Source of the DNA: Roseomonas nitratireducens
Lineage (GTDB): Bacteria; Pseudomonadota; Alphaproteobacteria; Acetobacterales; Acetobacteraceae
Assembly: GCF_017813355.1 (NCBI RefSeq)
Contig: NZ_JAGIYZ010000010.1
Location: forward strand, 1 to 64,000
Direction: 5' to 3'
DNA length: 64,000 nucleotides
Position 1 is the first letter of the stretch, and every line of letters starts with the position of its first letter. Positions 8,442 to 16,721 of this stretch are shown piece after piece. The notes under the pieces are model-generated. The model was not told where the DNA came from. It did not search any database and saw only the letters and a program-made list of their open reading frames with translations. Both the position numbers and the translations under genes were made by a program.

Positions 8442-9289
8442 CGCCACGGCGGTTGGAACTGTCCGCGCGCGACGGGCTGCGGCTGTCGGCGCTGGAATGG
8501 CCGGGGCCGGCGGGACGCACGCCGATCCTGTGCCTGAGCGGCATCTGCCGCACCGCGCGCGACTTCACCGCACTCGCCGCGCGCCATGCCTCGCGGCGGC
8601 GGATCGTGGCGCTCGACTATGCCGGGCATGGCGACAGCGCGCGGGCGACCGACCCGCGCCGCTACGCGCCGGAGGCGCTGATCCGCGACGTGCTCGACAT
8701 GATGGCGGCGCTGAACCTGCATCGCGTCGCCCTGGTCGGCACCTCCTTCGGCGGACTCGCGGCCATGGCGATGGGCGTGATGCGGCCGGCGAGCCTCGCC
8801 GCCGTGGCGCTGAACGACATCGGGCCGGTGATCGAGCATGTCGGCCGCGAGGCCGTGGTGGACTTCATCGGCCGTGACCCCGCCTTCGCCTCGCTCGACG
8901 AAGCCGTCGCGTGGCTGCGCGTGCACCATCCGCCGCTGCCCCTGCTAGACGAGGCGGGATGGCGCGACTTCGCCGAGCGCGGCTACGAACCCGGCGCGGA
9001 TGGGCGGCTGCACCCGCGCTGGGACATCCGCGTGGGCCAGCAGGCGGTCGGCGCCGCGGCCGGGCGGCCGCCCGACCTCTGGCCCTTCTTCGGCAGCCTG
9101 TCGCGCCTGCCGCTGATGCTGGTCTGGGGGGAGGAGAGCCGGCTGCTCTCGGCCGCGACCGTCGCGGCGATGCGGCATGCGCGGCCGGACATGGGCGTGG
9201 TCGCGCTGCCGGGCACCGGCCATGCGCCGACGCTGGGGGAACCGGCCGCCGCCGCCGCGCTCGACGCCTTCCTCGAGGCCGTGCCGTGA
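8438..9289 (+). CDS. Alpha/beta-fold hydrolase
   Basis: A 283-residue cytoplasmic alpha/beta hydrolase without signal peptide. The oxyanion region [13 protein letters not shown] lies near residues 30-45, DYAGHGDSA near 63, the nucleophile elbow GTSFGG near residue 103 and the catalytic His in [11 protein letters not shown] near the end. A lid domain lies between about 125 and 215. GTG at 8438 is chosen because it overlaps the upstream stop (GTGA) and gives a family-length product beginning just before the first strand. The substrate cannot be read from sequence. Its stop again overlaps the next GTG at 9286. Confidence 0.9.
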   Translation: MTPRRLELSARDGLRLSALEWPGPAGRTPILCLSGICRTARDFTALAARHASRRRIVALDYAGHGDSARATDPRRYAPEALIRDVLDMMAALNLHRVALVGTSFGGLAAMAMGVMRPASLAAVALNDIGPVIEHVGREAVVDFIGRDPAFASLDEAVAWLRVHHPPLPLLDEAGWRDFAERGYEPGADGRLHPRWDIRVGQQAVGAAAGRPPDLWPFFGSLSRLPLMLVWGEESRLLSAATVAAMRHARPDMGVVALPGTGHAPTLGEPAAAAALDAFLEAVP

Positions 9290-9720
9290 GCCCCGCGATG
9301 CTCGTCGCGACGCTGGGCGGGATCGGGAGGATGCGGCCCGGGCCCGGCACCTGGGGTTCGGCCGCGGTGCTGCCGGCCGCGCTGCTCGGCCCCCTCGCCT
9401 GCCTCGGCCTCGCGCTGGCCGTGGCGCTGCTCGGCTGGTGGGCGACGCGCGGGGCGCTGGCGGAAAGCGGCGCGGAGGATCCCGGCTGGATCGTGGTGGA
9501 CGAGGCGGCGGGGATGCTGCTCGCCCTGGCGGGGCTGGCCGGCATCGGGGACTGGCTCGGCGTCGTCCTCGCCTTCGCCGGCTTCCGCCTGCTCGACATC
9601 CTCAAGCCCTGGCCGGTCTCCTGGGCGGATGGGCTGCCGGGGGCGACGGGCGTGATGCTGGACGACATCCTCGCCGGCGCGATCGTCGCGGCGGCGCTGC
9701 TCCTGGCGGGAGGGATCTGA
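9286..9720 (+). CDS. pgpA: Phosphatidylglycerophosphatase A
   Basis: PgpA removes phosphate from phosphatidylglycerophosphate to make phosphatidylglycerol, at the inner membrane. All family motifs are present in 144 residues: [14 protein letters not shown] near the N-terminus, VVDEAAGM, the [14 protein letters not shown] segment and the acidic [10 protein letters not shown] near the C-terminus. Three to four hydrophobic segments fit a membrane protein. GTG at 9286 overlaps the hydrolase stop; ATG 9298 is an alternative start four codons later. The cinA-type gene follows after two bases, a common neighbour of pgpA in alphaproteobacteria. Confidence 0.93.
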   Translation: MSPAMLVATLGGIGRMRPGPGTWGSAAVLPAALLGPLACLGLALAVALLGWWATRGALAESGAEDPGWIVVDEAAGMLLALAGLAGIGDWLGVVLAFAGFRLLDILKPWPVSWADGLPGATGVMLDDILAGAIVAAALLLAGGI

Positions 9721-9722
9721 CC

Positions 9723-10202
9723 ATGCTGCCCGAGGCGACGCTCGACCAGGCACGGCGGCTGCTCGCGGCGCTGGACGCGCGCGGGGAGACGCTGGCGACG
9801 GCGGAATCCTGCACCGGCGGGCTGATCGCCGCGGCGCTGACGGCCATCGCGGGCTCGTCCTCGGTCGTCATGGCGGGCTTCGTCACCTATTCCAACGCCG
9901 CCAAGGTCGCGATGGTCGGCGTGCAGGAGGCGACGCTCACAGCCCATGGCGCGGTCAGCGAGCCGGTCGCGCGGCAGATGGCCGAAGGGGCGCTGGCGCG
10001 CGCGGGCGTCGATGTCGCGGTCTCCTGCACCGGGGTGGCGGGGCCGGGGGGTGGCTCGGCGGAAAAGCCCGTGGGGCTGGTGTTCGTCGCCCGCGCGCGG
10101 CGCGGCCGGCCGACGGTCGTGGAACGGCACGTCTTCCCCGGCGACCGGGCGGCTGTGCGCGCGGCGACGGTGGCCGCGGCGCTGCGCATGGCGATGGATT
10201 GA
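9723..10202 (+). CDS. CinA C-terminal-domain nicotinamide-nucleotide amidase (PncC-like)
   Basis: A 159-residue stand-alone CinA C-terminal domain, which deamidates nicotinamide mononucleotide to nicotinate mononucleotide in pyridine nucleotide recycling. The signature is complete: [17 protein letters not shown] with the catalytic Ser, [16 protein letters not shown] with the Tyr/Lys pair, [16 protein letters not shown], and [20 protein letters not shown]. The N-terminal molybdopterin-binding-like domain of full CinA is absent, as in E. coli YgaD/PncC. It starts two bases after the pgpA stop and ends the compact part of the operon. Confidence 0.94.
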   Translation: MLPEATLDQARRLLAALDARGETLATAESCTGGLIAAALTAIAGSSSVVMAGFVTYSNAAKVAMVGVQEATLTAHGAVSEPVARQMAEGALARAGVDVAVSCTGVAGPGGGSAEKPVGLVFVARARRGRPTVVERHVFPGDRAAVRAATVAAALRMAMD

Positions 10203-10321
10203 CCATCGGCGCGAATCGCGCGGCCGCGCTACACGCGATGCACGAAAAGGCGAGGCTGTTGCTCGCCTCCACCGGCCGGGCGCAAAAGGCGTCCCGGGGG
10301 CTGAGATCGGAGCGCGGCACG

Positions 10322-10861
10322 ATGGCGCGGTTGGTCGGACGGCGGGCCGCATTGGCGGCGGTGGGCGCGGCCCTGGCGGGCACGGGGACGGCACGCGCCG
10401 ATGCGCCGCCGCGCGAGCGCTGGCTGTGGGTGCAGAACGGCGCGGGCGAGGAAGTCGCCACCGCCTATCGCTCGGGCCAGGACTACAACCTCGCCGCGCT
10501 GGCCCGGCTGCAGCACCTGTTCCGCGACCTGCGCGTGCAGGCGCCGGGGCCGATCCCGCCGCTGCTGATCGACATGCTGTCGCTGCTGCAGGAACGCTTC
10601 GGCTACATGCGGCCGATCCGGCTGATCTCCGGCTACCGCACGCCGCAGACCAACGCGATGCTGCCGCATGCCGCGCCGAACAGCCTGCACATGCGCGGCT
10701 GGGCGGCGGACATCATCGTGCCCGGCCTGTCGCAGGCCGATGTCTGCACCCAGGCCATGACCTTCTCCAACATGTTCGGCTTCATGGGCGTGGGCTGGTA
10801 CGGGTCCTTCACGCACATCGACATCGGCCCAAAGGCGTCCTGGGCCCGGTCGATTTCCTGA
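10322..10861 (+). CDS. DUF882/YcbK-family zinc peptidase-like protein, probably Tat-exported
   Basis: The 179-residue product starts MARLVGRRAALAAVGAALAG, a short twin-arginine-like signal with cleavage after ARA. The mature part is a peptidase M15-type fold (DUF882): RLISGYRTPQTNAML, LHMRGWAADI supplying His and Asp zinc ligands, and FTHIDIG supplying the second His. Relatives such as MepK (YcbK) are murein endopeptidases that cut cross-links. ATG 10322 is preferred over upstream in-frame ATGs at 10199 and 10238 because it places the signal peptide at the N-terminus. It follows the murein/lipid operon after 119 bases and may have its own promoter. Confidence 0.88.
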   Translation: MARLVGRRAALAAVGAALAGTGTARADAPPRERWLWVQNGAGEEVATAYRSGQDYNLAALARLQHLFRDLRVQAPGPIPPLLIDMLSLLQERFGYMRPIRLISGYRTPQTNAMLPHAAPNSLHMRGWAADIIVPGLSQADVCTQAMTFSNMFGFMGVGWYGSFTHIDIGPKASWARSIS

Positions 10862-10889
10862 CCCGTCATGCCGGCGGCAGACGCGGCCC

Positions 10890-10934
10890 GCCGGGAGTCC
10901 GGCGAGCCAGGGAAACCGGGGGGTTCCGCCCGGC
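10890..10934 (+). repeat. Copy 1 of a 45-bp direct repeat
   Basis: About 45 bases running from GCCGGGAGTCCGGCGA to TTCCGCCCGG are repeated with few changes at 11008-11052. Both units can form small hairpins, one around AGTCCGG and one pairing GGAAACC with GGTT(T)CC. They flank two longer hairpins between convergent genes. Confidence 0.7.
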
Positions 10935-10963
10935 CCCTGACGGCGCATGAGCACGGATACCGG

Positions 10964-10988
10964 CGGCACGAGTCTTTGACTCGTGCCG
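10964..10988. terminator. Bidirectional terminator hairpin between DUF882 gene and ltaE
   Basis: CGGCACGAGT, loop CTTTG, ACTCGTGCCG gives ten perfect pairs. It lies between two convergent genes. A second hairpin, GCGCCC-GAAT-GGGCGC, occupies 10990-11005. Neither has a long T tract. Confidence 0.7.
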
Positions 10989-11007
10989 AGCGCCCGAATG
11001 GGCGCCG

Positions 11008-11052
11008 CCGGAAGTCCGGCGAAAGCCAGGGAAACCGGAGGTTTCCGCCCGG
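11008..11052 (+). repeat. Copy 2 of the 45-bp direct repeat
   Basis: This matches 10890-10934 over its whole length. Here the hairpin GGAAACC-GGA-GGTTTCC is perfect, while the first copy has one imperfect position. It ends six bases before the ltaE stop. Confidence 0.7.
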
Positions 11053-11057
11053 CGCGA

Positions 11058-12122
11058 TCAGGCGGCGAGCGCCGTCCTGATCTCGGCCACCGCTTCCTCG
11101 ATCATCGGCGCCGTCACGTCCAGATGCGTGCAGGCGCGCACGCGGCCACCCAGGCCGCTGACGGCGATGCCGCGCATCTGCAGCTTCGCCTGCAGCTTCT
11201 CCACCGTCATGCCCGTGCCGGCGATGTCGAAGAAGACAAGGTTCGTGTCCGGGTCCTCCACCACCACGCCGGGGATCTGCGCGAGGCCGCGGGCGAGCGC
11301 CTTGGCGTTCGCGTGGTCATCGGCCAGCCGGTCCACATGGTGGTCGAGCGCATAGAGGCAGGCCGCGGCGCAGATGCCCGCCTGGCGCATCGACCCGCCG
11401 AGCCGCTGCTTCCACCGCCAGGCGCGGCCGATGAATTCCTCGCTGCCGCACAGCACGGCGCCGAGCGGCGCGCCCAATCCCTTGGTGAAGTCGAGCCAGA
11501 CGGAATCGTAGCCCGCGACCATGTCCGCCGGCGCGATGCCCGCGCCCACGCAGGCATTCATCAGCCGCGCGCCGTCCATATGCGTGGACCAGCCCTGTTC
11601 GTGCGCGACATCGGCGACGGCGTTCAACTGCGCCAGCGGCCAGATCGCGCCGCCGCCGATATTCGCGGTCTGCTCGACCTCCAGCAGCCGCTGCGGCGGC
11701 GCGTAGCGCGTCTTGGGGCGGATCGCGGCGCGCACGTCGTCGGCCGTGAACATCCCGCGCGGGCCCTTCATGGGCATGATCTGCACGCCGGTCAGCGCGG
11801 CATGCGTGCCGCCTTCGCTGTGCAGGATGTGGGAGGTCTCGTGCGCGATGACCTCGTCGCCCTTGCCGCAATGGGTGAGGATGGCGATGACGTTGCACAT
11901 GGTGCCGGAGGGCAGGTACATCGCCGCCTCCTTGCCCATCAGCGCCGCCATGCGGTCGCACAGCGCGTGCACCGTGGGGTCGTCGCCATGCTGCTCGTCG
12001 CCGACCTCGGCGCGCATCATCGCGTCCTTCATCGCGGGCGTCGGGCGCGTCTGCGTGTCGGAATAGAGGTTGATGCGAACGGGCGGCGCGCCCGGCGGCG
12101 GGCGGTTGGGGGCGTGGACCAT
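11058..12122 (-). CDS. ltaE: Low-specificity L-threonine aldolase (PLP-dependent)
   Basis: The 354-residue fold-type I PLP enzyme splits L-threonine or L-allo-threonine into glycine and acetaldehyde. Visible motifs are NLYSDTQTRPTPAM at the start, EVGDEQHGDDPTV, AMYLPSGTMCNVIA, HMDGARLMNA with the Asp that contacts PLP, and the Schiff-base lysine in DFTKGLGAPLGA. Length matches the beta-eliminating lyase family. ATG 12122 is the natural start, 14 residues before NLYSDT. It diverges from the next gene over 75 bases. Confidence 0.92.
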   Translation of the reverse strand: MVHAPNRPPPGAPPVRINLYSDTQTRPTPAMKDAMMRAEVGDEQHGDDPTVHALCDRMAALMGKEAAMYLPSGTMCNVIAILTHCGKGDEVIAHETSHILHSEGGTHAALTGVQIMPMKGPRGMFTADDVRAAIRPKTRYAPPQRLLEVEQTANIGGGAIWPLAQLNAVADVAHEQGWSTHMDGARLMNACVGAGIAPADMVAGYDSVWLDFTKGLGAPLGAVLCGSEEFIGRAWRWKQRLGGSMRQAGICAAACLYALDHHVDRLADDHANAKALARGLAQIPGVVVEDPDTNLVFFDIAGTGMTVEKLQAKLQMRGIAVSGLGGRVRACTHLDVTAPMIEEAVAEIRTALAA

Positions 12123-12197
12123 GCGTTTCGTCCTGGCTGCGGTTGCGCGAAGGATGCCGCGTGCGCGACCATCCGGCCAGAGGGGGAGGACAGAAGC

Positions 12198-12725
12198 ATG
12201 GTCGCCATCCGCAAGATCGCCCTGCTGCGCGAGCAGGCCTTCTCCGACATGGGCCAGGACGCGGCGCGGCCGGTGGTGCGCGCCGTGGCGCTCATCGCCA
12301 TCGCCAATCCCTTCGCCGGGCGCTTCGTGCGCGACCTGGCCGAGCTGGTCGAGGCCGGGGGCGCGCTGTCCGCCCGGGTCGCGCCCGACCTGCTGCGCAT
12401 GCTGGACGGGCCGCCGGTCGCCTACGGCAAGGGTGCGATCGTCGGCACGGCGGGGGAGATCGAGCACGGCCACGCCCTGCTCCATCCCAAGATGGGCGCG
12501 CCGCTGCGCGCGGCGATCGGCGGCGGCGCGGCGCTGATCCCCTCCGCGGCCAAGATGGGCGCGCCGGGCACCGCGCTCGACCTGCCGCTGGGGCACAAGG
12601 ACGACGCCTGGTCGCGCGGTCATTTCGACGCGATCACGGTGATGCTGGGGGACGCGCCGCGGGCGGAGGAGATACTTGTCGCCATCGCGCTGGCCGATGG
12701 CGGGCGGGTCCTGCACCGGATCTGA
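12198..12725 (+). CDS. Amino acid synthesis family protein (DUF1185)
   Basis: A 175-residue protein of the family named from its presumed role in amino acid synthesis (Pfam AA_synth/DUF1185). Recognisable stretches are ALIAIANPFAGRFV, VAYGKGAIVGTAGEIEHGHA, HPKMGAPLRAAIGGGAALIPS, and the C-terminal HFDAITVMLGDAPRAEE. No signal peptide or membrane segment is seen. The precise reaction is not established for the family. AGGGGGAGGA just upstream of ATG 12198 is a convincing ribosome-binding site. Confidence 0.85.
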   Translation: MVAIRKIALLREQAFSDMGQDAARPVVRAVALIAIANPFAGRFVRDLAELVEAGGALSARVAPDLLRMLDGPPVAYGKGAIVGTAGEIEHGHALLHPKMGAPLRAAIGGGAALIPSAAKMGAPGTALDLPLGHKDDAWSRGHFDAITVMLGDAPRAEEILVAIALADGGRVLHRI

Positions 12726-12756
12726 CGCCCCGCCCCGCGCGGGGGGGCACAGGGCG

Positions 12757-13602
12757 ATGGAACGCGAGACACTGGCGATCATCCCCGCCAACAGGGGCGG
12801 GTCGGTCGAGCATTTCTACCATTTCCTGTTCGGCTACCTGCTGCCCTTCATCGAGCTGTGCCACCCGCTGCGCGGCCACCGGCGCTTCCTGCTGCGCGAC
12901 TGCGGGCCGATGAACCGGCTGCTGCGGGACCTCGACGGCTTCGAGATCGGCCAGCTGCCCGCCTGGATGGTGTTCGGCAGCCTGGTCGGCACCAACCCGT
13001 CGCTCGGCGCCATCCCGAAGGTGATCGCGCCGGGCTTCGATGCGCCGGACACCTACGACGCGGCACGGTTCCGGCGCCTGCGCGCGCTGGTGGCGGACCT
13101 CTTCGCCGCCCGGCTGGCCGAGGCCGCGGCGCGGCACCCGCGCGCGCAGGCCGACCGGCTGGTGCTGGTGATCGACCGCGCGCAACCGGACGCCTTCTAC
13201 GCGACGCCGCGCGCCGAGCAGCGCGGCGCCGGGGCCGCGCTGCGCAGCATCCCCAACATCGCCGAGGTCCACGCCGCCATCGCCGCGCGGCACGACGCGA
13301 TGCTCGTCCGGCTCGAGGCCCTGCCCTTCTTCGACCAGGTGCACCTGTTCTCCCGCGCCTGGCGCGTGGTGGGGCAGCACGGCGCGGGGCTGGCGCACAT
13401 GATCTGGGCGCGGCAGGACGCGGCGCTGGTCGAGGCCATCCCGAGCCCGGACGGCGTCCCCCCGGACAAGGTCGACTACGCGGTGTTCTTCCGCGGCATC
13501 TGCCACGCGCTGGGGATGCGCTGGCAGGGCATCCTGCAGGACGACAACCACGCGCCGCTGCCCCCCGATCGCGTGCTGCGGGGCCTCGACGCGCTGGGCT
13601 GA
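12757..13602 (+). CDS. Glycosyltransferase family 61-like protein (DUF563)
   Basis: The 281-residue protein shows the C-terminal GT61 pattern, where RVVGQHGAGLAHMIWAR is followed by ALVEAIPS. The first half carries EHFYHFLFGYLLPFIEL, matching the H-F domain motif of these transferases, and LVLVIDRAQPDAF in the centre. GT61 enzymes transfer xylose, arabinose or GlcNAc in eukaryotes; bacterial members are mostly linked to surface polysaccharide and their donors are unknown. No other polysaccharide genes are nearby, so the acceptor cannot be guessed. ATG 12757 sits after AGGGCG. Confidence 0.8.
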   Translation: MERETLAIIPANRGGSVEHFYHFLFGYLLPFIELCHPLRGHRRFLLRDCGPMNRLLRDLDGFEIGQLPAWMVFGSLVGTNPSLGAIPKVIAPGFDAPDTYDAARFRRLRALVADLFAARLAEAAARHPRAQADRLVLVIDRAQPDAFYATPRAEQRGAGAALRSIPNIAEVHAAIAARHDAMLVRLEALPFFDQVHLFSRAWRVVGQHGAGLAHMIWARQDAALVEAIPSPDGVPPDKVDYAVFFRGICHALGMRWQGILQDDNHAPLPPDRVLRGLDALG

Positions 13603-13713
13603 CGCCGGGCGGGCCGCACGCCGGAACCTCCTGCGCCCGGCATGGCCCCCTTCCCCGAATCGCCGGGGCTTGGCACGTGGCCTGCACCGAGACGTTTCTG
13701 GAAGGACCGGGCC

Positions 13714-14274
13714 ATGGCCGGCGGCGCGCATGTCGATCATCACTCCAACCGGGGCGTCGCGCTGCTGATCGCGGTGCTCGCCCTGTTCCTCGCGCTTGCC
13801 GAGACCGGTGCCAAGAGCCAGCAGACCGAGGCGATCAGCCGCAACATCGAGGCGGCGAACCTCTGGGCCTTCTTCCAGGCGCGCACCATCCGCCAGACCA
13901 CGGTGCGCACCGCGGTGGAACAGGCGGAACTCTCCCTGCCCGCCATGCCCGAGGCCGCGCGCGCCGCCGTGCTGCGCCAGCAGGAGACCTGGCGCGGCTT
14001 CGCCGCGCGGTGGGAAAGCGAGCCCGACACCGGCGAGGGCCGGCGCGAATTGATGGCCCGCGCGCGCGCGGCGGAGGAGAAGCGCGACCGGTCGCTGGCG
14101 GCCTACCACCAGTACGAGATCGGTTCGGCGGCCTTCCAGGTGGGCATCGTGCTGGCCTCGGCCAGCGTGATCACCGGGGTGGGGTTGCTGGCCGTCGCCG
14201 GCGGCGTGCTGGGGGTGATCGGCGTGGGCTTCGCCGCGCTCGGCTTCTTCGCCCCGACCCTGATTCATCTGTGA
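13714..14274 (+). CDS. DUF4337 family membrane protein
   Basis: A 186-residue protein with an N-terminal membrane helix (GVALLIAVLALFLALAETG), a soluble helical middle rich in Glu, Arg and Gln (about residues 35-140), and two closely spaced C-terminal helices (VGIVLASASVITGVGLLAVA, then GVLGVIGVGFAALGFF). This is the DUF4337 layout. The sequence after the first helix, QQTEAISRNIEAANLWAFFQ, is typical of the family. Function is unknown. ATG 13714 follows GGAAGGA. A GC-rich hairpin at 14280-14306 closes the gene against the convergent amidohydrolase. Confidence 0.82.
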   Translation: MAGGAHVDHHSNRGVALLIAVLALFLALAETGAKSQQTEAISRNIEAANLWAFFQARTIRQTTVRTAVEQAELSLPAMPEAARAAVLRQQETWRGFAARWESEPDTGEGRRELMARARAAEEKRDRSLAAYHQYEIGSAAFQVGIVLASASVITGVGLLAVAGGVLGVIGVGFAALGFFAPTLIHL

Positions 14275-14279
14275 CGGCG

Positions 14280-14306
14280 GCGGGCGGGGGCCGCGCCCCT
14301 GCCCGC
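14280..14306. terminator. Hairpin terminator between convergent DUF4337 and amidohydrolase genes
   Basis: GCGGGCGGGGGC and GCCCCTGCCCGC pair around a CGC loop with one G-U pair. It fills the 39-base gap between two convergent stops. Confidence 0.6.
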
Positions 14307-14313
14307 CCGCGCA

Positions 14314-15819
14314 TCATCCCGCGAGCACGTAGCCATAGACCTTGTTGCTGCGGTTGCCGCCGGTCGCGGCGTAGTCGCGCTTCACCCGCGCCACGCCGTC
14401 ATCCTCCAGCCCCGCGCGGCGCCAGTCGAAATTGTACATGCGCGCGGAGGTCTCCCCGAAGATCGCGCGCTTGACCGGCCCGTCGGCGGGGCCCAGCGGG
14501 GCGAAGCCGTGCCGGCGCTGCATCTCCTCGGGGATCTCAAGCCGGCGCAGCGCCTCGATCTGCCATTGCGGGGAACCGGTCCAGATCGCATCCGTGCCCC
14601 ACACCACGTGGTCGGCGCCGAGGCCGCGGATCAGCGTGCCCATCAGCGCGGCGCAGAGGCCGGGCTCGATCACCGTGGTCTGGGCGAAGATCTGGCCGAG
14701 GTCGCCGTAGACGTTGGTCACGCCGTACTTGGCGGGGATCTCGGCCAGTTCGGTCGTCCAGTCCACGCGGCCGGTGCGGTTGAACTGCTCCACCCCCATC
14801 CCCGCGCCGCCGCCGCCGGTCCAGCGATAGGCGGAGTGGTAGATGACGAAGTTGATCTGCGGCCAGTCCTTCGCCGCCTTGCCGACATCGTCCACGCCGG
14901 CGAAGGGCAGCAGGTGCGGGAACTGGTTCGTCACCTGCTGCGGGAACAGCCCCTTGTGGACGCAGACGATGTTGTTCCCCGCGCGCAGGATGCGTTCGTA
15001 GAAGGGGTACATCACCCGCTCGTCGTCCATCCGCCAGGGATGGATGGCGAGGTGCTTGTTGGTGTTGTCGCCGATCGTGTAGCCCTTCCAGCTGTCGGGC
15101 TTCAGTTGCTCGATGCAGCGTTCCACCTCGTCCATCCAGCCCGGCTTGCCGGGGGTGAAGATGGCGTGGGACAGGCAGCGCCGCCGGCCCGCGGCGTCGT
15201 TCACCCGCTTGCGGGCGTCGAACTTCATGTCGTTGGTCAGGAACCAGTCGATCGGTTCCTCGGACGGCGCGCCGGAGATCAACGCGACCTTGGTGTCGGA
15301 ATCGAGGAAGACCTCCTTGAACCAGTTGGCCTCCATCAGGTCCTGGATGGTCTGGTCGCGCCCGACCAGGTCGGGGTTCCAGCCGGCCTGGCCGACGGCG
15401 CGGCGGGCGTTCACGAAGGTCATGATGCGCGTGTCGGGGCGCAGGAAATGCGTGTGCACGTCCATCACGAACTGGTCGCGCAGCGCGGCCGCGCGCGCAT
15501 CGGCCGCGCCCGGCGTCTGCGCCTCGGCGCGGGACACGGCGTAGAGCGGCCCGTGCACCTCGTTCATCGCGACGAAGGCGGCAGCCATGCCGGCCGCGGT
15601 CTGCAGGAAGCGCCGGCGGCCCAGGCCCTGCCTGCCGCCGATCTCGTCGGCCATCGCCTTGATGCGCGCCTCGACCTGCTTCTGCTTCTCGGTCTGCGGC
15701 ATCGGCCAGAATTCGTCCGAGGAGGCGACCTGGGTCGGGATCGGGGATGGGAACATCGCATCCTCCTCATCCGCCTGGCGCAACTGGTTGAGGTCGTCCT
15801 CCGTCAGGAAACCGCCCAT
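14314..15819 (-). CDS. Tat-exported amidohydrolase family protein (metal-dependent, amidohydrolase_2)
   Basis: The 501-residue product carries a twin-arginine motif GRRRFLQTAAG at residues about 67-77, after an unusually long 65-residue N-terminal extension, followed by a hydrophobic stretch to about 95. The mature part has VMDVHTHFLRPDT, the HxH metal ligands that open the TIM barrel, NIVCVHKGL, FVIYHSAYRW, and the late Asp in VVWGTDAIW. The ending YNFDW is also typical of this group. Substrates of such exported decarboxylase/hydrolase-type enzymes are generally unknown. It diverges from the adenylyl-cyclase-like gene over 232 bases in which I see no further gene. Confidence 0.88.
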   Translation of the reverse strand: MGGFLTEDDLNQLRQADEEDAMFPSPIPTQVASSDEFWPMPQTEKQKQVEARIKAMADEIGGRQGLGRRRFLQTAAGMAAAFVAMNEVHGPLYAVSRAEAQTPGAADARAAALRDQFVMDVHTHFLRPDTRIMTFVNARRAVGQAGWNPDLVGRDQTIQDLMEANWFKEVFLDSDTKVALISGAPSEEPIDWFLTNDMKFDARKRVNDAAGRRRCLSHAIFTPGKPGWMDEVERCIEQLKPDSWKGYTIGDNTNKHLAIHPWRMDDERVMYPFYERILRAGNNIVCVHKGLFPQQVTNQFPHLLPFAGVDDVGKAAKDWPQINFVIYHSAYRWTGGGGAGMGVEQFNRTGRVDWTTELAEIPAKYGVTNVYGDLGQIFAQTTVIEPGLCAALMGTLIRGLGADHVVWGTDAIWTGSPQWQIEALRRLEIPEEMQRRHGFAPLGPADGPVKRAIFGETSARMYNFDWRRAGLEDDGVARVKRDYAATGGNRSNKVYGYVLAG

Positions 15820-16051
15820 CCTTCCGCTCCCTTCCCTGTCGCCCCGCGCCGGCGGGCGGCTTCGATCCGCGCCGGCAATCGTCGCGCCGCGGCGGCGCGA
15901 AACGCAAGTGCGGGGCGGAAACGCTTCAGGGGGCGAAGCCGCGCGGCGCGGGGTGTGATGTTGATGACGATCAGCGCAGGGGGCGGCCCGCCGGTGCTTC
16001 CATCCCCCGACAGGCCGGGCCTAGGGTTCGGCCGCAGCGACGGAGGACCCC

Positions 16052-16714
16052 ATGGCGGGACTGAACATCAGCAGCGCGGGCGTGGCCGATCTCGCGCTCG
16101 GCAAGGAACGGGAAGCGCGGGCGGCGGGCGCGGACGGGCTCGACATCCTGATGTCGCAGCGCTCCGGCATGGACGCGCGGGACATCATGTACCTGCGCGC
16201 CTTCACCCGCGAGCGCGGGCTGATGATCATCGTGCGCTGCCCCAAGCGGTCCGCGCGCGCCTTCCACGGCACGGTGCCGGCCAAGACCTTCGCCACCAAG
16301 GGCAAGACGAACGAGACGGGCACCGTCTACGGCGCCGGCGGGCACCTGATGGTGTCCGACTACGACATGATGAGCGTCTGGCGCGCGACGGGGACGGGCT
16401 GGCAGAAGATCCACGTCTCGGCGCTGACGCCCGGGGCCGCGCGCGGCCCCTGGTCGGCCGAGGCGCGCGACCTGGTCCGGGAGATGAACAGCCACCTGGT
16501 GACGCGGCTGCAGCATGGCTGCCAGGACGACTTCCATTCCCCGAACAATCCCGGGGTGAAGATGGCCGACCATTTCCTGGCGCTGAAGGCGGGCGAGCCG
16601 ACCTACCTGCCCGACCCGATCCATTGCGAGAACTACTATTCCGCGCACGGGCTGTTCTGGCCCTATGGCGTGGGCGGGAAGCATTGCGGGACGGGGCCCG
16701 CGGGCAGCGCCTGA
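16052..16714 (+). CDS. Compact CyaA/ExoY/edema-factor-like adenylyl cyclase domain protein (candidate toxin)
   Basis: This 220-residue protein lines up with class II (toxin) adenylyl cyclases in motif order. RGLMIIVRCPKRSA (R62) matches the CyaA strand with Arg41. PAKTFATKGKTNETG holds K78 and K85 with the seven-residue spacing of CyaA Lys58 and Lys65. VSDYDMMSV holds D103 and D105, the two metal-binding Asp. RLQHGCQDD and SPNNPG (H155, N166) match the VQHGTEQNNP segment. The catalytic-site His between the two lysines is Lys83 here. No signal peptide, no calmodulin-activated helical domain and no partner gene are visible, and the protein is far shorter than ExoY (378). It may need a host or bacterial activator. 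The assignment rests on motif reading only. Confidence 0.6.
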   Translation: MAGLNISSAGVADLALGKEREARAAGADGLDILMSQRSGMDARDIMYLRAFTRERGLMIIVRCPKRSARAFHGTVPAKTFATKGKTNETGTVYGAGGHLMVSDYDMMSVWRATGTGWQKIHVSALTPGAARGPWSAEARDLVREMNSHLVTRLQHGCQDDFHSPNNPGVKMADHFLALKAGEPTYLPDPIHCENYYSAHGLFWPYGVGGKHCGTGPAGSA

Positions 16715-16721
16715 CCTGGCG

